Positions 1 to 5,408 of a DNA stretch of 6,641 nucleotides are shown piece after piece; the stretch's first letter is position 1; each line of letters opens with the position of its first letter. A program made the position numbers and the translations under genes. The notes below the pieces were generated by a model. It saw only the letters and a program-made list of their open reading frames with translations, did not search any database and was not told the origin of the DNA. This stretch comes from Spirochaetales bacterium Spiro_01 (GTDB lineage: Bacteria; Spirochaetota; Spirochaetia; Sphaerochaetales; Sphaerochaetaceae), in contig LVBC01000225.1 of the NCBI GenBank assembly GCA_001604265.1, forward strand, positions 1 through 6,641, written 5' to 3'.

Positions 1-934
1 GATCCTCCTTCTCTTTGCATCCCTTCTCCTCGTCTCCTGCGAGAACAGTCTCTCGGATACCATCGACAGGATGATGAACATCTCTACTGAGGACCCCTTC
101 GGATCCGTATCCACCAACACCTTCCTCTCCGACAGTGGGGCTGTGACAGTCAACAGGCAGAGTGGAGGCGACTTCTCGTTCGTTATCGTCACGGACCTCC
201 ACTTCGGAAGTGACAGCGAGAGGGCGGACAGTGAATTCATCTCCTGGTTCGGTGCCAACTGCTCTACGGATGTCGACTTCGTTGCCTCTCTCGGCGACTT
301 TACCGACTACTCGACGAAGGAGCAGGTCCAGGAGTACTACGACACGATAGTCTCTCCGATAGAGAGCAGCTGGAGTATTCCTGTGATCACACTGATGGGC
401 AACCACGACTCAGTCAATGGAGGCCTTAAGTACTACAAGAGCATACTGGGCTATACCGATTCATTCTTCATGTTCAAGTGCAAGGATGTCGAATTCTATG
501 TGATCGACAACTCACTGAGGACGATGGGAAGAAGACAGCTGAAGTACTTCAGGGAGGCGATGGCCACTCCTCCTGGCAGTGGAACGAAGAGGGTCGTGCT
601 TGCGCATATCCCGATCTATGGAAGGATTAGCGAGGTATGGGGAACGCTCTATGATACATTGGAGAGGGCCGAGATTCTTGAAGCCTACTACCAGGGCGGG
701 ATATCTCTCAGCCTCTCGGGCCATGTCCACAGAGGAATAGATCCATACAGCTTCTCTTCAAAGTGCAGAGAGTATGTTCTCCGCTCCTTTGTCGGAGGCA
801 ATTCGGGTTCCGACCATCCTCGCTGGTACAGGGCAGACTACGATTCTGCTGCAGGTAAGCTGACCATAACCTGCTACAGGTGCAAGGATGGAAACGTCTC
901 CGTCTCGGGTTCTCCTGTTGTGTTCACTCTCTGA
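1..934 (+). CDS. Lipoprotein calcineurin-like metallophosphoesterase, 5' end cut off by the window
   Basis: This is a predicted metal-dependent phosphoesterase anchored outside the cytoplasmic membrane; the substrate is unknown. The first in-frame ATG is at 71, but the same frame stays open to base 2 and encodes a hydrophobic run rich in Leu, Ala and Ser ending in LVSC (Cys codon 38-40). That is the end of a lipoprotein signal peptide with a lipobox, followed by ENSLSD, so the true start lies before base 1. Numbering from the ATG at 71, every metallophosphoesterase motif is present: DLH (Asp42, His44), GDFTD (Asp76), GNHD (Asn111, His112), AHIP (His179) and GHVH (His218, His220). About 50 residues of linker separate the Cys from the catalytic domain. 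The family is clear; the substrate could be a nucleotide, phospholipid or phosphoprotein. The stop TGA (932-934) lies inside the convergent phosphodiesterase gene. Confidence 0.9.
   Translation, partial: ILLLFASLLLVSCENSLSDTIDRMMNISTEDPFGSVSTNTFLSDSGAVTVNRQSGGDFSFVIVTDLHFGSDSERADSEFISWFGANCSTDVDFVASLGDFTDYSTKEQVQEYYDTIVSPIESSWSIPVITLMGNHDSVNGGLKYYKSILGYTDSFFMFKCKDVEFYVIDNSLRTMGRRQLKYFREAMATPPGSGTKRVVLAHIPIYGRISEVWGTLYDTLERAEILEAYYQGGISLSLSGHVHRGIDPYSFSSKCREYVLRSFVGGNSGSDHPRWYRADYDSAAGKLTITCYRCKDGNVSVSGSPVVFTL
38..40 (+). other. Predicted lipobox cysteine (lipid attachment and signal peptidase II site)
   Basis: This Cys codon follows Leu-Val-Ser after a hydrophobic stretch encoded by bases 2-31 and precedes polar residues. 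Leu at -3 and Ser at -1 fit a relaxed lipobox, as is common in spirochaetes. The positively charged start of the signal peptide is outside the window and cannot be checked here. Confidence 0.75.
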
Positions 935-1451
935 TTTCAAGACTGGAGAGTATCCTTCCCGAAGGATATTGCACTATGCAGATTCGCTCAGGGTATATGA
1001 GTGCATATGTAGGTCCACTCTGTGAGCGGGGGCGCGAAGGGGATCCCGGATTCAGCCTTATTATCCCATCCTCATCCCTGTAGAGCTCAGGCACATGAGT
1101 GTGGCCTGTTATGAATATGTCTCCTCTCTTCAGTCCTTCAGGCTCCCAGATAAGATGGCCGTGGGAGATGGCAAGAGTCGTCAGATCGTCGCGCACTATT
1201 GTCTCCGATAGCAAAGGTATTGGAAGCCCAAGGTCCCTGAAGTCCCAGGGGCTGTCGCAGTTTCCTCTCACTGCATGAACAGAAAACGGTGCATTCTGTA
1301 TGGCGAGGGCGATGGTGTGATCCTGGGGACAGAGGTCTCCCGCTATTATCATTCCATCAACTCTCTTTTCCTTGGCAAGCGAGAGCAGATCGAGTGTCAT
1401 TTCCCTGTTTCCATGGAGGTCTGAAGTGACAAAATATGTCATTTTAGCCAT
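924..1451 (-). CDS. yfcE: YfcE/MJ0936-family metallophosphodiesterase
   Basis: This 175-residue protein has the usual length and architecture of the small cytosolic YfcE family (COG0622), manganese-dependent phosphodiesterases active on artificial substrates and of uncertain physiological role. Visible motifs are SDLHGN (Asp11, His13), AGDL (Asp39), GNCDS (Asn64), SHGH (His97) and TGHTHVP (His117, His119), followed by the family's NPGS (134-137) near the C-terminus. There is no signal peptide or membrane segment. The ATG at 1451 is preferred because GAAGAG (1464-1459) lies 7 bases upstream; Met4 is the only close alternative and is too far from that site. The gene is convergent with the lipoprotein phosphoesterase, overlapping it by 11 bp (924-934), and divergent from the hydrolase operon. 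The two neighbouring phosphoesterases share metal motifs but little else, so recent duplication is unlikely. The family is confident; orthology to E. coli yfcE is less so. Confidence 0.9.
   Translation of the reverse strand: MAKMTYFVTSDLHGNREMTLDLLSLAKEKRVDGMIIAGDLCPQDHTIALAIQNAPFSVHAVRGNCDSPWDFRDLGLPIPLLSETIVRDDLTTLAISHGHLIWEPEGLKRGDIFITGHTHVPELYRDEDGIIRLNPGSPSRPRSQSGPTYALIYPERICIVQYPSGRILSSLEIRE
951..968. repeat. Perfect inverted repeat, 8-base arms, inside the yfcE 3' end
   Basis: TATCCTTC (951-958) and GAAGGATA (961-968) are exact reverse complements around CC. A G-U pair and an A-U pair could extend the stem to 949-970. It lies within coding sequence, 17 bases past the lipoprotein gene's stop. 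Neither strand has a T-run after it, so it is not a canonical intrinsic terminator, though it could protect the 3' end of the plus-strand mRNA. Confidence 0.5.
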
Positions 1452-1523
1452 TGCGCAACTCTTCTTTTCTGTTATATAACTTTTTATATATAAATCATAT
1501 CATTCTTAAAAGGTCTAGTGGAA
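1452..1523. promoter_or_regulatory. AT-rich divergent promoter region between yfcE and the hydrolase operon
   Basis: This is the only spacer between two divergent transcription units, so it should hold both promoters. It contains two perfect palindromes, GTTATATAAC (1471-1480) and TTTATATATAAA (1483-1494), centred 13 bp apart, and a direct ATCATATCAT-like stretch next to them. Several TATA-type hexamers could be -10 boxes on either strand, for example 1489-1494 on plus and 1478-1473 on minus, but no convincing -35 sits at 16-18 bp, so I do not assign exact boxes. Confidence 0.6.
1508..1513 (+). promoter_or_regulatory. Ribosome binding site AAAAGG for the alpha/beta hydrolase
   Basis: The AGG at the end of this run lies 10 bases before the ATG at 1524 and only 4 bases before an in-frame GTG at 1518. 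It therefore slightly favours the ATG, but does not decide the matter. Confidence 0.5.
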
Positions 1524-2453
1524 ATGGAAGAGCGATATCTTGAAATGAGAGATGGTCACAGATTGTTCGTCCGCATTTGGCGTCCCGACGGCAAGACCCG
1601 CGCAACTCTTCACATAGACCACGGCATGGCCGAACACTCCCTGAGATATGACAGATTCGCATCGATGCTTGCATCGAGAGGCTATACAGTATACATCCAG
1701 GACCACAGAGGTCATGGCTTTACCAAGGAAGAGAATGAGAAGGGCTGGTTTGCAGAGACCGATGGTTGGATGACAGTCTGCCACGACTCCTGGGCCGTCG
1801 ATTTCCTTGCGAACAACGAGAATGTCGGACTTCCGCACTTCCTGATGGGACACTCGATGGGCTCCTTCATCGCGAGGACCGTGCTCACAATGCATCCAGA
1901 GGCCTTCGTCGGAGCAATCATCATGGGAACAGGTGCCTCCCCGGGAATCCTGGGAAGCATCGGCAGGTCCATCGCCTTGAAGAATGTCAAGAAGTACGGC
2001 TCCAGAATGCCGGACAATACGATGAACAAGCTCATCTTCGGCTCCTACAACTCCAGGATAAAGAATTCCAGGACACCCTTCGACTGGCTCAGCAGGAGTG
2101 CAGAGCAGGTCGACAGATATATCAACGACCCACTCTGCGGCTTCGTCTGCTCCTCTCAGTTCTATGCCGACCTTATCGATGGCATCGAAAGGGCCAACGA
2201 CAGGACCTACATGAAGAAGATAAATGCATCGATGCCGATGCTGATAATCAGCGGAGATGCCGATCCGGTCGGTGGCTATGGAAAGGGAGTCAAGAAGGTC
2301 TATCAGAACTATGTGAGCGCTGGAATGACCGAGGTCACATTGAAGCTCATTCCGGATGCAAGGCACGAGATTCTCAATGAGACGGATGGAGAGGAGACAG
2401 CTGCCTTCTGTGCCGATTGGCTTGATAGGATAACCTCGAGATACGATGGCTGA
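1524..2453 (+). CDS. Alpha/beta hydrolase, monoacylglycerol lipase-like (Hydrolase_4/S33 family)
   Basis: This 309-residue cytosolic serine hydrolase belongs to the lysophospholipase/monoacylglycerol lipase group (COG2267), which typically cleaves acyl esters of glycerolipids. From the ATG at 1524, HGMAEHS near residues 33-39 is the oxyanion-hole region, GHSMGS carries the nucleophile Ser111, SGDADPVG carries the likely acid Asp247, and DARHEIL carries His281, giving a complete triad in order. Residues about 130-230 form the variable cap, which sets specificity. An in-frame GTG at 1518 would add two residues. There is no signal peptide. It is the first gene of an operon, and its last 8 bases (ATGGCTGA) overlap the start of the YihY-family gene. 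Fold and triad are sure; the lipid substrate is inferred, and another ester or peptidase activity remains possible. Confidence 0.9.
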   Translation: MEERYLEMRDGHRLFVRIWRPDGKTRATLHIDHGMAEHSLRYDRFASMLASRGYTVYIQDHRGHGFTKEENEKGWFAETDGWMTVCHDSWAVDFLANNENVGLPHFLMGHSMGSFIARTVLTMHPEAFVGAIIMGTGASPGILGSIGRSIALKNVKKYGSRMPDNTMNKLIFGSYNSRIKNSRTPFDWLSRSAEQVDRYINDPLCGFVCSSQFYADLIDGIERANDRTYMKKINASMPMLIISGDADPVGGYGKGVKKVYQNYVSAGMTEVTLKLIPDARHEILNETDGEETAAFCADWLDRITSRYDG

Positions 2454-3720
2454 GAGCGAGAAGATACCCCTAAGGGAACGTTTCATAGATTCCATTGCCG
2501 ACTTCATATACGTCATTGTGCGCTCTGTTCAGAGCATCGCGAGCAATGATGTCTCCATCCTTGCCTCCGGCCTTGTGTATTCGACCCTGGTAGCAGCAAT
2601 CCCCTGTCTTACCTTCTTCATCACCTTCATGTCGCTTTTTGGAGTAGTGAACTCCTTCATCGAGCTCTTTTCCGCATTCCTGAGCGAGATATTCGGCCAC
2701 GAGATAGGCACAAGCGTCTCTTCGATGATGACACAGTATACGAGCAATGCGATGGGACTCGGAATCTTCGGTCTTTTTTCCTTCGTCATCTCCTCGCTCT
2801 TCCTGATCAGCAAGATATACAAGGTCATCAACAGCATCTTCTGCTGCAAGGAGAGCACCGGACCCGTAAGGCGCTTCGGTTCCTTCTTCATCTTCCTTCT
2901 CTTCACTGCCGTGATAATCTCGGTCTCCCTGGTGCTCAGCAGCTATGCGAATGCGATGCTTGCAAATGTCTCTGGCGAGATGGCGAGCGTCCCACTGCCA
3001 GTCCGTTTCTTCAAGAAGAATGGTGGATATCTGATAAGCCTCATCTGTCTCTTCTGCCTCTTCTACTATGTGCCGAACGTGAAGATAAGATTCCGCTCTG
3101 CGCTGCTTGGTTCAGTTGTTGGTACGGTCTTTCTGTACATAGCCACCTACCTTTTCAAGAGGATAGTCCTCGGGCTTGTCAGCTACTCTGTGATCTACGG
3201 TTCTCTTGCTGTCATCTTCTTCATCTTCCTCTACCTGTACGCTTCCTGGTGCATAATCCTGATGGCGGCCGAGCTGACCTACGTCCACCAGTTCCGTCCG
3301 GATAGCAGCCAGGTCCAGGGACTCAGCACAAGCCCCGAGCAGCAGCTTTCCGACTGCGTGAACCTCCTTGCGATAATAGGAGAGAACTTCAGGAGGGGAA
3401 ATGGTCCAATTGACCAGAAGCATATAATAAAGATGTTCCCTCTCTCCCCAAAGGAGCTATCGTTCTACCTTGGACTCTTCGTCCAGCGCGGTTTCATACT
3501 CGAGATGTTCGGCAGGGGAAGAAGGCATATCAGCTATATACCGGCAAGGCCGCTTTCAACTATACTTGTCAAGGATATCGTCGAGATATCGTTCAGGCAG
3601 AACAGCGAGGCGGAGGCCTCGATGGGGCGCGAGATTGCAGAGGGGCTCCTCTCATATACGGAGAGTGCCTACGAGAGTGCAACGCTTGAGGATCTGCTGG
3701 AGGGAAGAGATGCTTATTGA
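2446..3720 (+). CDS. YihY/BrkB-family inner membrane protein with cytoplasmic C-terminal domain
   Basis: This 424-residue integral membrane protein belongs to the YihY/virulence factor BrkB family, formerly misnamed ribonuclease BN; its molecular function is not settled. About six hydrophobic segments can be placed near residues 39-66, 104-124, 144-170, 193-210, 215-236 and 247-275. Family-typical stretches are YYVPNVKIRFRSALLGS (207-223) and SVIYGSLAVIFFIFLYLY (248-265) leading into AAELTY. Residues from about 285 to 424 are soluble, longer than in E. coli YihY (about 290 residues in total), and helix-rich. The part around 301-366 (NLLAIIGENF to SYIPARPL) reads like a winged-helix fold, as in related proteins with long tails. 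The start overlaps the hydrolase stop by 8 bp and has only a weak GAG (2438-2440) before it, suggesting translational coupling. Its own last 11 bases contain the start of the next gene. Confidence 0.9.
   Translation: MAESEKIPLRERFIDSIADFIYVIVRSVQSIASNDVSILASGLVYSTLVAAIPCLTFFITFMSLFGVVNSFIELFSAFLSEIFGHEIGTSVSSMMTQYTSNAMGLGIFGLFSFVISSLFLISKIYKVINSIFCCKESTGPVRRFGSFFIFLLFTAVIISVSLVLSSYANAMLANVSGEMASVPLPVRFFKKNGGYLISLICLFCLFYYVPNVKIRFRSALLGSVVGTVFLYIATYLFKRIVLGLVSYSVIYGSLAVIFFIFLYLYASWCIILMAAELTYVHQFRPDSSQVQGLSTSPEQQLSDCVNLLAIIGENFRRGNGPIDQKHIIKMFPLSPKELSFYLGLFVQRGFILEMFGRGRRHISYIPARPLSTILVKDIVEISFRQNSEAEASMGREIAEGLLSYTESAYESATLEDLLEGRDAY
3699..3703 (+). promoter_or_regulatory. Strong Shine-Dalgarno GGAGG deciding the start at 3710
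   Basis: GGAGG lies inside the end of the YihY-family gene, exactly 6 bases before the ATG at 3710. It settles that start against the much longer open frame reaching back to 3470, whose extra part is only a shadow of the membrane protein gene. Confidence 0.85.
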
Positions 3721-4162
3721 TGTAGAGACTAGCAGAAGTATAACTGCCGAGGATATCTCCTGTGCTCCGAGAGCAGATGAGAGGGTTGCAAGAAGATTCA
3801 GGGCCGGAGAGGTCGACATCCTCTTCGAGAAGGCTCCACGCTCACTTGCAGGCCAGGATCTGATGTATATCCAGTATGCTCTTGTTGCAATGTACAGGGG
3901 CGAGTACAAATATGCTGTCACAGTGGAAAAGACCGACCTCAGGAGCCTTGCCTCCTCCCTCGGAATCTCTGTAAAGGAGCTACAGAACGACTATGGAACT
4001 AAGGGCTTCTATGTGGAGCCAAAGGTCTTTCTGTATGGAGATGGTGAAAGAGAGGAGTTCGGTCCACTTCAGGAAGAGGAGAAGGATGAGTACATTCTTC
4101 CATTCCTCATGGATATCCTGCTTGACAGCATCGACTCCGGAGAGGACCCTGTAGAGGTCTGA
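3710..4162 (+). CDS. Uncharacterised acidic 150-residue protein, coupled to the YihY-family gene
   Basis: I do not recognise this family. The predicted product is soluble, has no signal peptide or membrane helix, and ends in an acidic tail (EEEKDEY near 122-128, SGEDPVEV at the end). Residues 76-96 (DLRSLASSLGISVKELQND) have the LA-x-x-LGIS spacing seen at the turn of helix-turn-helix motifs, but this is too short to claim DNA binding. The segment around 47-74 (AGQDLMYIQYALVAMYRGEY onward) looks like a helix followed by a strand. The reading is supported by the ideal GGAGG, an 11-bp overlap with the upstream stop, and codon use matching its neighbours. Being third in the operon and overlapping, it probably works with, or is dosed with, the YihY-family protein. 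Its stop directly abuts the stop of the convergent glycosyltransferase. Confidence 0.8.
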   Translation: MLIDVETSRSITAEDISCAPRADERVARRFRAGEVDILFEKAPRSLAGQDLMYIQYALVAMYRGEYKYAVTVEKTDLRSLASSLGISVKELQNDYGTKGFYVEPKVFLYGDGEREEFGPLQEEEKDEYILPFLMDILLDSIDSGEDPVEV

Positions 4163-4166
4163 TCAG
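4159..4166. other. Palindromic stop-to-stop junction CTGATCAG
   Basis: The TGA of the plus-strand gene (4160-4162) and the TGA of the minus-strand glycosyltransferase (read on 4165-4163) are adjacent with no base between, forming TGATCA. No hairpin with a T-run is visible here, so any terminator for either unit must lie inside the opposite gene. Confidence 0.9.
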
Positions 4167-5326
4167 GCTCTCAGCTTCCTGTTCTCTATTGCGTATCTGT
4201 AGACATCCAGAACCTTCTCTGCAAAGGTCTCGCTCGAGAACTTCTCGAAGGCGACTCTTGCTGCATACTCTCCCATCGCCTTTCCCTGCTCCGGATCCGA
4301 GAGGAATGAATCGAGATACTTTCTGAACTCGGCTTCGGTTTCAAAGGTCCAGCCATTCCTGCCCTGTTCGACGACGCCGTCGAGGCAGGGATCCTGCCTG
4401 CAGAGAATAGGTACGCCGGCGGCCAGCGCTTCGATGTATGTCAGCCCCTGGGTCTCGCTCTGGCTTGCAGAGACGAAGATGTTTCCAAGCCTGTAGTACT
4501 TTGCAACCTCGCTCTGGGCGACCATGCCTGTGAAGATGGTCCTGTCGCTGATGGAGGAGGCTTTCACCTGCTCCTTTATCTCACCAAGGTCCGGGCCATC
4601 TCCTACGCAGATGAACTGGAACTCTCTTTCATTGTATCTGGACAGGTAGTCTATGATCTCGGAGAGGTTCTTCTCCTTTCCCATCCTGCCAAGGTATATG
4701 ATTGCCGGAATGTCGGAGCGGATACCGTACTGCTTTCTGAGTGCAGACAGCTCCTCGGGGGAGGTCTTCTCTCTGTATCTGTCCAGGTCCAGGCCTGTCG
4801 GGATCACATCGATTCTCTTCTTCACGTTGTAGTTTTCCAGTATCTTCCTGGTCTTCTCTGTCGGAGCTATTACCGCCTCCATCCTTCTTGCAACGAATCT
4901 TACAGCCCTCTTTACGATCGGATGTCCGAGAAGCTTCGGAATGTGGACATAGTGGACATAGTCCTCATAGTCGGTATGGTAGGTGAGGACCATGGGGACC
5001 TTTGTGGCCTTTGCGATCTTCCTTGCGTAGAGAAATGTAGAGAACTCGGTATTGACGTGGATGATATCGGGCTGCCAGTCGAGGATCGGTCTGAGCGTCT
5101 CCGCCTGTGGATGCATCTTTGCCCTGACATCCGGATAGACATATCTTGCACTGTGCGAGCCCATGTATATGACATCCTCGCTGATCTTCGTGTCATGGGA
5201 TTCGGAGAGTGTGACGACCTTGACCTCGTGCCCCTTGAGCTCGAGAGCCTTCTTCAGATTCATTACGGAAGTAGTAACACCATTGATTGCTGGATAATAC
5301 CTGTCGCAAGTAAGAAGAATCTTCAT
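4163..5326 (-). CDS. GT4-family glycosyltransferase, diacylglycerol glucosyltransferase-like
   Basis: This 387-residue GT-B retaining glycosyltransferase has two Rossmann-like halves and probably acts at the inner face of the membrane. The N-terminal half has the start MKILLTCDRYYPAINGV, with Gly16 in the loop, then HVNTEF (90-95) and TYHTDYEDYVHY (115-126), the last closely resembling alpha-monoglucosyldiacylglycerol synthases. The C-terminal half has PTGLD (176-180), LGRMGKEK (212-219, with the phosphate-binding Arg214 and Lys219), VGDGP (241-245) and the EX7E motif Glu291 to Glu299 in SETQGLTYIEALAAGVP. Length is normal for the family. The likely reaction transfers glucose or a similar sugar from a nucleotide sugar to diacylglycerol, but another lipid or polysaccharide acceptor is possible. 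AGGA lies only 1 base before the ATG, too close for a normal ribosome site, yet the conserved N-terminus argues that this start is right. Confidence 0.88.
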   Translation of the reverse strand: MKILLTCDRYYPAINGVTTSVMNLKKALELKGHEVKVVTLSESHDTKISEDVIYMGSHSARYVYPDVRAKMHPQAETLRPILDWQPDIIHVNTEFSTFLYARKIAKATKVPMVLTYHTDYEDYVHYVHIPKLLGHPIVKRAVRFVARRMEAVIAPTEKTRKILENYNVKKRIDVIPTGLDLDRYREKTSPEELSALRKQYGIRSDIPAIIYLGRMGKEKNLSEIIDYLSRYNEREFQFICVGDGPDLGEIKEQVKASSISDRTIFTGMVAQSEVAKYYRLGNIFVSASQSETQGLTYIEALAAGVPILCRQDPCLDGVVEQGRNGWTFETEAEFRKYLDSFLSDPEQGKAMGEYAARVAFEKFSSETFAEKVLDVYRYAIENRKLRA

Positions 5327-5335
5327 ATCCTGTTA

Positions 5336-5363
5336 TTATTACTGACATTTTTGCTATCTTCAA
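5336..5363 (-). promoter_or_regulatory. Predicted sigma-70 promoter of the glycosyltransferase
   Basis: On the minus strand, TTGAAG (5363-5358) is followed after 16 bases by TAATAA (5341-5336). A start site about 7 bases on would fall near 5329, leaving only a few bases before the ATG at 5326. This matches the absence of a usable ribosome site. A second TAATAA at 5338-5333 would place the start even closer. Confidence 0.45.
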
Positions 5364-5374
5364 GTTATCTTGAA
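5359..5374. repeat. Inverted repeat TTCAAG-TTAT-CTTGAA spanning both divergent -35 boxes
   Basis: The arms at 5359-5364 and 5369-5374 are perfect reverse complements separated by 4 bases. Each arm contains the TTGAA core of one predicted -35 box, one per strand. It may be an operator for a regulator controlling both genes, or merely two similar -35 boxes placed back to back. Confidence 0.5.
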
Positions 5375-5398
5375 TGAAAGTGATGCAAAGTTTATATT
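5370..5398 (+). promoter_or_regulatory. Predicted sigma-70 promoter of the MFS transporter gene
   Basis: TTGAAT (5370-5375) and TATATT (5393-5398) are separated by the ideal 17 bases and match the consensus at 4 and 5 of 6 positions. The expected start site near 5405 is about 4 bases before the ATG at 5409. The TTG at 5370 that could open the frame is therefore better read as the -35 box. Confidence 0.6.
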
Positions 5399-5408
5399 CA
5401 ATCCTGTT

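Noticed and set aside
951..968. Bidirectional intrinsic terminator between the two phosphoesterases
   Set aside because: The hairpin is real, but no T-run follows it on either strand and it is within coding sequence.
994..1010. Short hairpin ATATG-AGTG-CATAT within yfcE
   Set aside because: Only five AT-rich pairs inside a coding region, easily due to chance.
1515..2516. Minus-strand open frame of 333 residues opposite the hydrolase
   Set aside because: The plus strand encodes a complete catalytic triad in family order. The opposite frame has no recognisable motif and is rich in His, Cys and Asp/Glu as expected for a shadow.
3470..3709. Upstream extension giving a 230-residue protein instead of 150
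   Set aside because: The extension lies inside the well-supported membrane protein gene in another frame and gives a low-complexity Ser/Arg-rich sequence, and the GGAGG plus ATG at 3710 explains the start fully.
4150..4175. Terminator hairpin around the TGATCA junction
   Set aside because: Beyond the 8-bp palindrome, only AGAG and CTCT could pair, with mismatches between, and there is no T-run.
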